Of a stretch of 36,293 bases of DNA, positions 29,464 to 36,293 are shown in pieces; within the stretch, counting starts at the first letter, position 1; the number at the start of each line of letters is the position of its first letter. Origin of the DNA: Bacillota bacterium (lineage in GTDB: Bacteria > Bacillota_A > Clostridia > Tissierellales > Peptoniphilaceae); contig JAEZWK010000012.1 in assembly GCA_023443045.1 (NCBI GenBank), positions 1 through 36,293 on the forward strand, read 5' to 3'. Under the pieces are notes generated by a model, which was not told the origin of the DNA, did no database searches, and was given only the letters and a program-made list of their open reading frames with translations. A program made the translations under genes and the position numbers.

Positions 29464-31065
29464 ATGATACTTATAAAGGATGTAAATAAGGCTTTAATTG
29501 ATAAAAAACTATTTGAAATAGAAAAGTTATATATAAATGAAAATGATAAAATAGCCCTGATTGGAGAAAATGGTAGCGGAAAAACTTCTCTTTTTAGAAT
29601 GATTCTGGGGTTGGATAGCGAATATCAAGGAACTATAAGAAGTGAAAAAAGCATTGATTATTTACTCAATGATTTTGAATCTGATGAAAGATATTTTTCA
29701 CACGAAATTTATTCAAAAGCAAAGTTAAATTCTTTTGAAAAATACAGTCCAGGAGAATATCAGAGATTAAAACTTACAGAATTATTAGCGGATAAATCTA
29801 TATTTGTATTGATGGATGAACCTACTTCACATTTAGATATAAAGCAAAAAGAAGAATTAGTAGATATATTAAACAATCGTAGTACAGGTTATTTTTTAAT
29901 TTCGCATGATCGTGATTTTATTAATAGAACTTGTAATAAAATTTTAGAGATATCTAATGGTAAAGTTGAAGAATATAATGGAAATTATACTTTTTATCTC
30001 GAAGAAAAGGAAAAGAGAAAAAAATTTCATGAAAGAGAATATAAGAATTTCATTAGAGAGAAAAAAAGACTTGAAAATGTAGCTCAAAAAATAAAAGAGC
30101 AATCTTTAAGTATAAAAACTACACCAAAAAGGATGGGCAATTCTGAAGCAAGACTGCATAAAATGGGTGGTCAAGGAAATAAAAAAAAGCTGGATAAACA
30201 AGTTAATGCCACCTTATCAAGATTAAATCAACTAGAAAAAAAGGAAAAACCAAAAGAAGAAACTGAAATAAAATTAACAGTTCCTGATAACAAAAAAATT
30301 CAATCTAAAGTTTTAATAAAAGCAGAAAAATTAAGTAAAAAATTTAAAAATAAAATCTTATTTGAAAATACCGACTTTATTATAGAAAATAACGCTAAAA
30401 TTGCTTTGTTAGGTGATAATGGAAGTGGGAAAACAACGCTATTAAAAATTATATTAAATAAAGAAGATATTTGGGTACATCCCAATATTAAAATTGGATA
30501 TTTCAGTCAAATGAATGATAATCTAATCTGCGGTAAAAGCATATCCGAAAATATTATAAATACATCAATATATGACGAAACACTGACAAGAATTATACTT
30601 GCTCGATTGGGTTTTAGCGCACAGGATTGTTTGAAAACAATTGAAATTTTAAGTGATGGTGAAAGAGCAAAAGTAAAGTTAGCAAAAATAATAACTTCAG
30701 ATTTTAATTACCTAATTATGGATGAACCTACAAATTTTTTAGATATTAACACAATTGAAAGCTTGGAGAAATTGTTAAAATCATATGATAGACCAATAAT
30801 ATTTGTCAGTCATGATGAAGAATTTATAAATAATATAGCAGATAAATTACTTATAATTAAAAATAAAAAAATAGAATTATTTAATGGAAATTTAAAACAA
30901 TATAAGAATAAAAAATCAAATATTTCAAAGAATAATATGGATAAGGTTCTAATCGATTTTAGATTATCCACAATAAATTCAAGAATGACAATGGATATAT
31001 CTAAGGAAGAACGTGCAAAACTAGAAGAGGAATATAAAGAACTCTTAATGCAAAAAAATAATTAA
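29464..31065 (+). CDS. ABC-F ribosomal protection protein (antibiotic-resistance type)
   Basis: A 533-residue soluble protein with two ABC domains and no membrane segments. ABC1: Walker A GENGSGKT (34-41), signature YSPGEYQR (94-101), LMDEPTSHLD. An interdomain linker (about 185-280) carries PKRMGNSEARLHKM (221-234), a stretch typical of Vga/Lsa/VmlR/CplR-like proteins; this linker enters the ribosome. ABC2: GDNGSGKT, LSDGERAKVKL, IMDEPTNFLD. These proteins bind the ribosomal E site and dislodge lincosamide, pleuromutilin and streptogramin A drugs. Shortness and the lack of an EttA-type arm favour the resistance group over housekeeping EttA/Uup. AGGAGG precedes ATG 29464. Drug range cannot be read from the sequence. 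Confidence 0.82.
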   Translation: MILIKDVNKALIDKKLFEIEKLYINENDKIALIGENGSGKTSLFRMILGLDSEYQGTIRSEKSIDYLLNDFESDERYFSHEIYSKAKLNSFEKYSPGEYQRLKLTELLADKSIFVLMDEPTSHLDIKQKEELVDILNNRSTGYFLISHDRDFINRTCNKILEISNGKVEEYNGNYTFYLEEKEKRKKFHEREYKNFIREKKRLENVAQKIKEQSLSIKTTPKRMGNSEARLHKMGGQGNKKKLDKQVNATLSRLNQLEKKEKPKEETEIKLTVPDNKKIQSKVLIKAEKLSKKFKNKILFENTDFIIENNAKIALLGDNGSGKTTLLKIILNKEDIWVHPNIKIGYFSQMNDNLICGKSISENIINTSIYDETLTRIILARLGFSAQDCLKTIEILSDGERAKVKLAKIITSDFNYLIMDEPTNFLDINTIESLEKLLKSYDRPIIFVSHDEEFINNIADKLLIIKNKKIELFNGNLKQYKNKKSNISKNNMDKVLIDFRLSTINSRMTMDISKEERAKLEEEYKELLMQKNN

Positions 31066-31089
31066 CACCTACTGAATAGGTGTTTTTTT
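31064..31089 (+). terminator. Terminator of the ABC-F gene
   Basis: AACACCTA (31064-31071) pairs with TAGGTGTT (31077-31084) around CTGAA, followed by T residues. The stem begins inside the stop codon. Confidence 0.9.
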
Positions 31090-31092
31090 ATG

Positions 31093-31117
31093 AAAAAAAA
31101 AGAAGATTACTCTTCTT
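31093..31117 (-). terminator. Terminator of the minus-strand SLH gene
   Basis: On the minus strand AAGAAGA pairs with TCTTCTT around GTAA, then a run of eight T residues. The 5' arm lies within the last codons and the stop codon (31107-31109) is in the loop. It faces the ABC-F terminator only a few bases away. Confidence 0.8.
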
Positions 31118-31721
31118 CTATATCAATATTTAAAATATCTTTTAGTTTTAAAGTGGAACCTTTTTTCTGAACTAATAAAGTGTTTATAATCATTCTGCTC
31201 ATTTCACCGCGCAATATGGGTCTATTAGTATTAAAATCTAAGTGGTCTCGTATTCCTAGAGATTTGCTTAAATTTTCAATTAAATTCCATTTTTTTGCCT
31301 CTTCGGTATAACCTAAAATTCTGAGTAAAATTGTTTCTAATTCTTTTACAGTAATTTTTTTATCAATACCAAACTCATCTTGAGAAATACCCTGTGCAAT
31401 ACCTTTATTTACAGCCCAAATAATATATGGTGTATAATAGGCATCTTTTTGCACATCTTTAAAAACAATTTTATCGGATAAATTTTTTTCTGAGGGCTCT
31501 TCGTTTAACAGTCTTGAGATCAAAATTATAATATCTTGTTTATTTAATTCATCACCCAATAAAAGGTCGCCATTATTATCACCTTTTAGTAAACCATTTT
31601 TTTCTAAGATTTTTGCCTCATTATAAAAATAATCATTAGATGCGGCAGAAGAATTTATGTATATATTTAAAAATAAAAAGATTGTTATTAAAAAGATAAA
31701 AATCTGATATTTTGATTTCAT
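31107..31721 (-). CDS. Small secreted protein with SLH-like repeats
   Basis: A 204-residue protein starting MKSKYQIFIFLITIFLFLNIYINSSAA, a signal peptide. About three SLH-like segments follow: residues 31-65 (diverged), about 70-130 (VFKDVQKDAYYTPYIIWAVNKGIAQGI and ITVKELETILLRILGY), and about 135-190. SLH domains attach proteins to pyruvylated wall polymers. No other domain is present, so it may be a wall-bound accessory protein. I chose ATG 31721 over ATG 31733 because GGGGGC lies just before the inner ATG. It is divergent from the large SLH gene. Confidence 0.75.
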   Translation of the reverse strand: MKSKYQIFIFLITIFLFLNIYINSSAASNDYFYNEAKILEKNGLLKGDNNGDLLLGDELNKQDIIILISRLLNEEPSEKNLSDKIVFKDVQKDAYYTPYIIWAVNKGIAQGISQDEFGIDKKITVKELETILLRILGYTEEAKKWNLIENLSKSLGIRDHLDFNTNRPILRGEMSRMIINTLLVQKKGSTLKLKDILNIDIEEE

Positions 31722-31835
31722 GCTTGCCCCCATATATAATTAATATACAATTTTTAACACATATAATGCAACAAAAATAAAAAAATTTAATACAAACGTA
31801 ATAAAAGTAGAATTTGTTTTGTAATATGTTTGTAA

Positions 31836-31864
31836 TTGTAAAAATGGGATAAAAGTGGTATTCT
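31836..31864 (+). promoter_or_regulatory. Promoter of the large SLH protein gene
   Basis: TTGTAA (31836-31841), 17 bp, TATTCT (31859-31864), with extended -10 TG at 31856-31857. Start near 31871. The rest of the 178-bp divergent region (31722-31899) is AT-rich; a promoter for the minus-strand SLH gene must lie there but I could not pick one. Confidence 0.6.
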
Positions 31865-31899
31865 ATAAACAGAGATCTTTATTTTATAAGGAGGATTTT

Positions 31900-33882
31900 A
31901 TGAACAAGAAAAAAATATTAACTTGTCTTTTGGGCATGAGTCTAATGATGAGTAATGTAGTAGGAGCTGCTAATTTTAAAGATGTTCCTAATAATCATTG
32001 GGCAAAGTCATATATAGATAGAGGAGTTAACGAAGGAATAATAAAAGGATATGATGATAATACTTTTAAACCTTCTAAACAAATAACTTTTTCAGAATTA
32101 TCCAGTTTATTAAGTGGCTTGGTTTCTGTTTCAGAATCAGAAATGCAAGTTATAAATACAACATATGGAGCTAAACTTCAGCAATTAAATGTACCAGAAT
32201 GGGTAAGACCTGCAGTTTTAAGATGTTTAGCAAAAAATGTATATAGCATTCAGATTGTTGAGTCTGTCGCTAAAAATGGTATGTTTAATGATTTGAAACC
32301 AAAACCAGTTATCAGAGAAAATGTGGCTACTTTCTTTGCAAATGCTCTAGGATTAAGTATCCCTCAAACAGCTCAGCTTTCTTATAAAGATGCTAACCAA
32401 ATTTCCGAAAAGGGAAGATTATATGTTAAGGCATTGCTTGATATAAATGTTTTGAGTGCGCAGGGAGATGGATTTGGATTTTTCAAACCAAATGATGGCA
32501 TAGATAGAGCTTCTATAGCAAAAATGTTAGTTACTGCTATTAACTACAAAAAAAATAATACAAGTAACAATTCAAATACAGGTATAAATATCCCATCTTT
32601 CAATCAAAATGTTACAGGAACTATCAAAAGCATAACTCCATATTCTGGACAAAGCTATATGATAATAACAAAATCCGATGGAAAAGACGAAGCATTTTTA
32701 TTTGATGCTACAACTCAATTTAATGTAGATGGTGTTCCAGCTTTTTCTACTTCTGTACAAACTGGTATGCAAGCTACTTTAGTTGTAAATTCATCTACTA
32801 AAAAAATAATCTCTGGAACATTTAAAACTCAAATTACTGAATTTACTGCGGTTGTTTCCTCTTTACCTGATAGATATACAAATAATTATAAACTAAAAGT
32901 TAAAAAAGGTAATATAGAGTCTACAGAAGAATACGATTTTAAAGATGCTAAAGTGTATTTAAATGGTAAATCAGCATCATTATCTGATATAAGAGTAAAT
33001 ACTGAATTGAAAGTAAAACTATTAGGTAATAAAGTTACAGAAATCAATATCGAAAAACAAGCTATGAATTTTGATGGATATTTTGTAAAATTCAACTCAT
33101 ATAGAGGAGAATATGAAATTGAAATCGATGACGGATCTAGAAGTAACCAAAGATATGTATTGGATAGAGAAGTTTATGTAAACGACAAGAGATATAGAGC
33201 ATCAGATTTAGCAAGAAATACACGTGATGGTTTATTTATAGAAGGACAACCAGTTCAATTAAAATTTGATAGATCTGGTAAAATAGTAACAGATATAAAT
33301 AAAATTTTTGATGCAGGTATAACAAATGGTTATCTAATCGGTTATGTGTATGAGCAACCTCGTGATAGGGATGATTATATAGTTATAGCACCAAACTCTA
33401 ATTCTAGAAGAAGTGATGTTGTAGAATTTAAATTAGATAATAGATTTTCTATTTCTGAGAATGGTAGATATAGTAGAAAAAATTTACGTGATATAAGAAG
33501 AGGACAGTTAGTAAGATTAGAATTAAAAGATGGATATGTAGTAGATATCAATCTATTAAGATCATCTTCTTCATCTAGATATGATACACAAATTAATGAA
33601 GGTGAAATTTTAGATGAAATTACAGGTAATAGCTTTAGAATTGAAAAATTAAAATATGATATTAATGATCGAGACTATACAGTAGCCTATGTAAATAATC
33701 AAACTGTTTTTATAGATGGTGCAAGAGAAAGAGACGCAGAAATGACATATGAAGATTTCAAAAAATGGATAAAAGAAGATTTAGACTCATCATCGTATTG
33801 GAACAGAAGGGGTGTAAGTGTAGAGTTCGAATACCAAATTTCAGGTGGAAGAGTAATTTTATTAAAAGTTACCATAATTTAA
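31900..33882 (+). CDS. S-layer homology domain protein with five C-terminal beta-type repeats
   Basis: A 660-residue secreted protein. Signal peptide MNKKKILTCLLGMSLMMSNVVGA is followed by three SLH modules (about 24-225). The first is clear (FKDVPNNHWAKSYIDRGV... IIKGYDDNTFKP), the other two diverged. From about 237 to 660 come five diverged units of 75-95 residues starting near 237, 312, 389, 473 and 566. They share GxI/L starts, a mid-unit V(Y/F)(V/L)(N/D)G-like strand and an end such as VTEINI or VVDINLL. Probably a surface-layer or wall structural protein. ATG 31900 is used because AAGGAGGA (31888-31895) precedes it; an upstream in-frame start at 31855 would overlap the promoter. Confidence 0.85.
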   Translation: MNKKKILTCLLGMSLMMSNVVGAANFKDVPNNHWAKSYIDRGVNEGIIKGYDDNTFKPSKQITFSELSSLLSGLVSVSESEMQVINTTYGAKLQQLNVPEWVRPAVLRCLAKNVYSIQIVESVAKNGMFNDLKPKPVIRENVATFFANALGLSIPQTAQLSYKDANQISEKGRLYVKALLDINVLSAQGDGFGFFKPNDGIDRASIAKMLVTAINYKKNNTSNNSNTGINIPSFNQNVTGTIKSITPYSGQSYMIITKSDGKDEAFLFDATTQFNVDGVPAFSTSVQTGMQATLVVNSSTKKIISGTFKTQITEFTAVVSSLPDRYTNNYKLKVKKGNIESTEEYDFKDAKVYLNGKSASLSDIRVNTELKVKLLGNKVTEINIEKQAMNFDGYFVKFNSYRGEYEIEIDDGSRSNQRYVLDREVYVNDKRYRASDLARNTRDGLFIEGQPVQLKFDRSGKIVTDINKIFDAGITNGYLIGYVYEQPRDRDDYIVIAPNSNSRRSDVVEFKLDNRFSISENGRYSRKNLRDIRRGQLVRLELKDGYVVDINLLRSSSSSRYDTQINEGEILDEITGNSFRIEKLKYDINDRDYTVAYVNNQTVFIDGARERDAEMTYEDFKKWIKEDLDSSSYWNRRGVSVEFEYQISGGRVILLKVTII

Positions 33883-33884
33883 TT

Positions 33885-33904
33885 AGAGCCTTATGGCTCT
33901 TTTT
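33885..33904 (+). terminator. Terminator of the large SLH gene
   Basis: AGAGCC pairs with GGCTCT around TTAT, followed by T residues. Confidence 0.88.
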
Positions 33905-33947
33905 GTTTTACAAAACTTAATTATTGTTTTAATTGATAGTACTTATT

Positions 33948-33956
33948 TGTTAGAAT
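33948..33956 (+). promoter_or_regulatory. Extended -10 promoter of the phospholipase C-like gene
   Basis: TG-T-TAGAAT at 33948-33956 with no well-placed -35 box. The start near 33963 would leave only about 9 nt before the ATG at 33972, with the AGGGTGA ribosome site (33961-33967) at the very 5' end. Confidence 0.5.
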
Positions 33957-33971
33957 ATAGAGGGTGATTTT

Positions 33972-34742
33972 ATGCCAAGTATTTATACTCATTATAGATA
34001 TGGAAACGAAGTCTTAAATAAACTATCTCCTGAAGATAAAAATATTGTTCTAAATAATATAGATGAATATATTTTAGGTCTTCAAGGTCCAGATTTTTTA
34101 TTTTTTGATACGCTATCTAAAAAGAAAACCAGTGAATTGGGCTCAAAAATGCATCTTATGAGTTTTAATGAAGTTTTAGATAATTTTGTTTTTACAAATA
34201 AAAATTTTGAAATGAGCTATTTATATGGTTTTTTAACACATTTCATATTGGATTCATACATTCATCCTGTGATAAAAAATTATACAGATGATGGAGAAGA
34301 TCATTTTGAAATAGAAACAGAATTAGATAGATATTATATGAATTTAGATAATAAAGATTTTTCATCATTTAGATTGAGTAGTATTTCGCCATATAATAAA
34401 AACCTTTCAGAAAATATATACTCTTTATATAGAAATTTTTCTGACAAAGATTCTATAGATTCTTCTATAAAAGGGATGAAGAGAATAAAAAGTTTGCTCA
34501 GGTGTAATAATTCTTTTAAATATGGATTTATAAAATTTGTGATGAAGCGTCTTGGGCAGTGGGATAAATTTAAACATATTATTTATTATGGAGAGAAAAA
34601 AGAAAGATTAATTCCGATTGTAGATGAATTGGTTATGCTATATGATGATGCTATAAATGATTTTGATTTACATTTTTATAATCTAAAAAAATATTTAAAT
34701 GATGGCATAAAATGTGAATATTTTGAAAATGATTTTGAGTAG
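33972..34742 (+). CDS. Zinc-dependent phospholipase C family protein
   Basis: A 256-residue protein beginning MPSIYTHYRYGNEVLNKL, the start typical of small bacterial Zinc_dep_PLPC (PF00882) proteins. Candidate metal ligands are H7, Asp in GLQGPDFLF, His in SKMHLMSF, and the GFLTHFILDSYIHPVI helix with two His and an Asp, as in the alpha-toxin N-domain. There is no signal peptide and no C-terminal membrane-binding domain, so it is not a classical secreted toxin; a cytoplasmic hydrolase of unknown substrate is more likely. The stop lies 6 nt before the MFS gene's ATG. Confidence 0.8.
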   Translation: MPSIYTHYRYGNEVLNKLSPEDKNIVLNNIDEYILGLQGPDFLFFDTLSKKKTSELGSKMHLMSFNEVLDNFVFTNKNFEMSYLYGFLTHFILDSYIHPVIKNYTDDGEDHFEIETELDRYYMNLDNKDFSSFRLSSISPYNKNLSENIYSLYRNFSDKDSIDSSIKGMKRIKSLLRCNNSFKYGFIKFVMKRLGQWDKFKHIIYYGEKKERLIPIVDELVMLYDDAINDFDLHFYNLKKYLNDGIKCEYFENDFE

Positions 34743-34748
34743 GTGATT

Positions 34749-35984
34749 ATGAAGTTAAATAAAAAAGAAATTAACTGGATTTTGTATGATGTAGGTAATA
34801 GTGCCTATACTTTATTAGTTACAGCTATTTTACCGATTTATTTTGCATATATTGCAAAAACAGATTTTATTTCAGAGACAAATTATTTAGCTTACTGGGG
34901 TTATGCGCAGAGTATTGTAACAATAATTGTGGCTTTTTTGGCTCCGATTTTTGGTAGTGCAGCAGATAGTAAAAATGCAAAAAAAAGAATTTTTACTTAT
35001 TTTTTTGTAATAGGTGTTGTATTTACGGTCCTTATGAGCATAAAAATGAATACCTTTTTGTTCTTGATAATTTTTGTGATATCAAAAGTAGGTTATCAAG
35101 CAAGTCTAGTTTTTTATGATTCTATGCTAACAGATATTACTACTAAAGAAAGAATGGATAGTGTTAGCAGTCATGGTTATGCATGGGGATATATAGGATC
35201 GTGTATACCATTTGTAATCTCTCTTTTGATAATTCTAAAAAAAGATTTATTAGGTATAGAAACCATAGCTATAAATATTTCGTTTTATATTATTGCAATC
35301 TGGTGGATAATTTTTACCATACCACTACTAAAGACTTATAAACAAAAGTTTTTTATTTCAGAAACTAGAGCAAGTGTAAAGGATATAGTAAATAGATTGT
35401 CAAATACATTAAAAGAAATTAGAACTAATAAAATTTTGTGGATGTTCTTACTTTCATTTTTCTTTTATATAGATGGTGTCTATACAATCATTTCTATGGC
35501 AACTGCATATGGAACCAGTTTAGGTTTATCACAAAATGGATTATTAATTGCTCTTTTAGTTACTCAGATTGTAGCTTTCCCATGTGCAATAATTTTTTCT
35601 ATGTTATCTAGAATTATGAAAACTCATACTTTAATCAGGATATGTATAATAGCATATGCAATAATAGTAAGCTATGCAATTAAATTATCTACCACATTTG
35701 ATTTTTGGGTTTTAGCTATTGCTGTAGGAATGTTTCAGGGTGCGATACAGGCATTATCTAGGTCATATTATGCAAAATTGATACCAGCAGAGGCAAGTGG
35801 AGAATATTTTGGAATATATGATATTTGTGGAAAAGGCGCATCATTTTTAGGTACATTTTTGGTAGCTATTTTCACACAGTTTACAGGCAAACAGAATCTG
35901 GGAGTAGCTGTATTATTGATTATGTTTATATTGGGAATAATATTCTTTGAAAGAAGTGTTTATTTAAGCAAAAAAGGAGCATAA
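34749..35984 (+). CDS. MFS transporter, UMF1/Atg22-like family
   Basis: A 411-residue membrane protein with about twelve helices. The opening INWILYDVGNSAYTLLVTAILPIYF is the UMF1 (Atg22-like) signature (given as INWILYDVGNSAYTLL, then VTAILPIYF). The loop-2/3 motif FGSAADSKNAKKR resembles the MFS D-x3-K/R motif, and later QGAIQALSRSYYAKLIPAEASGEYFGIYDICGK is split by the last helices (QGAIQALSRSYYAKLI, then PAEASGEYFGIYDICGK). The substrate is unknown; Atg22 exports amino acids from vacuoles. ATG 34749 is chosen over GTG 34743 because AGGTGA (34741-34746) is the ribosome site. It is co-transcribed with the phospholipase-like gene. Confidence 0.88.
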   Translation: MKLNKKEINWILYDVGNSAYTLLVTAILPIYFAYIAKTDFISETNYLAYWGYAQSIVTIIVAFLAPIFGSAADSKNAKKRIFTYFFVIGVVFTVLMSIKMNTFLFLIIFVISKVGYQASLVFYDSMLTDITTKERMDSVSSHGYAWGYIGSCIPFVISLLIILKKDLLGIETIAINISFYIIAIWWIIFTIPLLKTYKQKFFISETRASVKDIVNRLSNTLKEIRTNKILWMFLLSFFFYIDGVYTIISMATAYGTSLGLSQNGLLIALLVTQIVAFPCAIIFSMLSRIMKTHTLIRICIIAYAIIVSYAIKLSTTFDFWVLAIAVGMFQGAIQALSRSYYAKLIPAEASGEYFGIYDICGKGASFLGTFLVAIFTQFTGKQNLGVAVLLIMFILGIIFFERSVYLSKKGA

Positions 35985-35987
35985 ATT

Positions 35988-36058
35988 ATAATACCTTTAG
36001 AGTACACACTAAATAAAAAGTATAGTATACTTAAATTAGAAAACTCTGGAGGTATTAT
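35988..36058 (+). promoter_or_regulatory. Inverted repeat burying the transposase ribosome site
   Basis: The 16-nt arms 35988-36003 (ATAATACCTTTAGAGT) and 36043-36058 (ACTCTGGAGGTATTAT) can pair along their whole length in RNA, with two G-U pairs. The second arm contains the GGAGG (36048-36052) of OrfA. The 39-nt loop contains TATACT (36026-36031), a possible internal -10 box. Only transcripts entering from outside would carry both arms. Confidence 0.65.
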
Positions 36059-36062
36059 TTTT

Positions 36063-36293
36063 ATGGGAAAACACAAAAAAAGAACATTAGAAGAAAAAAT
36101 AAAAATTGTAAAAGAATATAAAAAAGGAGCATCAATAACCTATCTATGTGAAAAATATGGTATTAGCGGAACAGGAACTATATCAACATGGAATAAAAAA
36201 TATGATGCAGGTACTTTAAACATTGATAATAGAGGCAAAAAGAAAAGCTTAGAAGAAATCGAGGACATAGAAATACTAAAAAAGTGCTATGCT
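36063..36293 (+). CDS. IS3-family transposase OrfA, partial
   Basis: The reading frame is open to the window end (77 codons seen). MGKHKKRTLEEKIKIVKEYK followed by SITYLCEKYGISGTGTISTW is the helix-turn-helix DNA-binding region of IS3-family OrfA proteins. A basic stretch (NRGKKKSLEE) and the start of the leucine-zipper/coiled-coil region (LEEIEDIEILKK) follow. GGAGG lies 10 nt upstream. OrfB, the DDE integrase-like part usually made by -1 frameshifting, would lie beyond the window. Confidence 0.85.
   Translation, partial: MGKHKKRTLEEKIKIVKEYKKGASITYLCEKYGISGTGTISTWNKKYDAGTLNIDNRGKKKSLEEIEDIEILKKCYA

Larger units (their letters stand above)
35985..36293 (+). mobile_element. IS3-family insertion sequence, left part
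   Basis: The window's end is the beginning of an IS3-type element: an OrfA reading frame preceded by an inverted repeat. The exact left terminus and target duplication cannot be fixed because the right end is outside. It sits directly after the MFS gene stop, without disrupting that gene. Confidence 0.6.

Noticed and set aside
33972..34742. Secreted phospholipase C toxin
   Set aside because: There is no signal peptide and no membrane-binding C-terminal domain; only the catalytic-type fold is suggested.
36018..36032. Palindrome-like AAGTATAGTATACTT as a regulator binding site
   Set aside because: It is AT-rich, lies in the loop before the transposase and overlaps a possible -10 box; there is no evidence for a regulator.

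Overview
The window is very AT-rich (roughly 28-30 % G+C by eye). It encodes typical low-G+C Gram-positive machinery: GatCAB amidotransferase, the MEP isoprenoid enzymes IspD and IspF, a CarD/CdnL regulator, a YtrA-type GntR repressor, an Opp peptide importer and S-layer-homology (SLH) proteins. The peptide importer, M18 aminopeptidase, SLH proteins and copper-amine-oxidase-like wall amidase suggest an anaerobic, peptide-using member of the Firmicutes/Bacillota, most likely Tissierellia (Peptoniphilaceae-like). Genus cannot be settled from the sequence alone.

Layout. 1-125: the 3' part of a 5S rRNA gene and its terminator. 129-3711: carD-yacL-ispD-ispF-mrp, one tightly packed operon behind a near-consensus promoter. 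3714-10979: pcrA-ligA-gatC-gatA-gatB, again with overlapping genes, closed by a terminator. 10982-13668: a large cell-wall amidase and rdgB. 13670-17112: a five-gene operon of two ABC ATPase/permease pairs surrounding a YtrA-like repressor, with a palindromic operator on its promoter. 17126-23392: oppA-oppB-oppC and a fused oppD-oppF gene, with hairpins in the leader, after oppA and after oppDF. 23412-25303: three unrecognised or poorly known membrane proteins. Two are diverged paralogues of each other and the third resembles the TraX family. 25381-26928 (minus strand): an M18 aminopeptidase with its own promoter and terminator. 26987-29330: dihydroorotase and an AcoX-type NAD kinase-like protein. 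29340-31089: an antibiotic-resistance-like ABC-F gene behind a 10-codon leader peptide and a switchable hairpin. 31093-33904: two divergent SLH proteins. 33948-35984: a zinc-dependent phospholipase C-like protein and a UMF1-type MFS transporter. 35988-36293: the start of an IS3-family insertion sequence that runs off the window.

How it fits together. The first 11 kb are housekeeping genes for genome maintenance, isoprenoids, Fe-S assembly and Gln-tRNA/Asn-tRNA formation. The rest is envelope and nutrient biology: peptides taken up by Opp could be finished by the M18 aminopeptidase, and the ABC pairs and ABC-F protein look like stress or antimicrobial responses. The most noteworthy signals are regulatory: the ABC-F leader peptide, a recurring hairpin whose 3' arm can also pair with the next gene's Shine-Dalgarno, tandem GNRA-loop hairpins at the oppA mRNA 5' end, and an inverted repeat that buries the IS transposase ribosome site. 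The paralogous membrane-protein pair next to opp is the best candidate for an undescribed protein system. No intergenic stretch exceeds 300 bases, and I saw no tRNA genes or CRISPR arrays.
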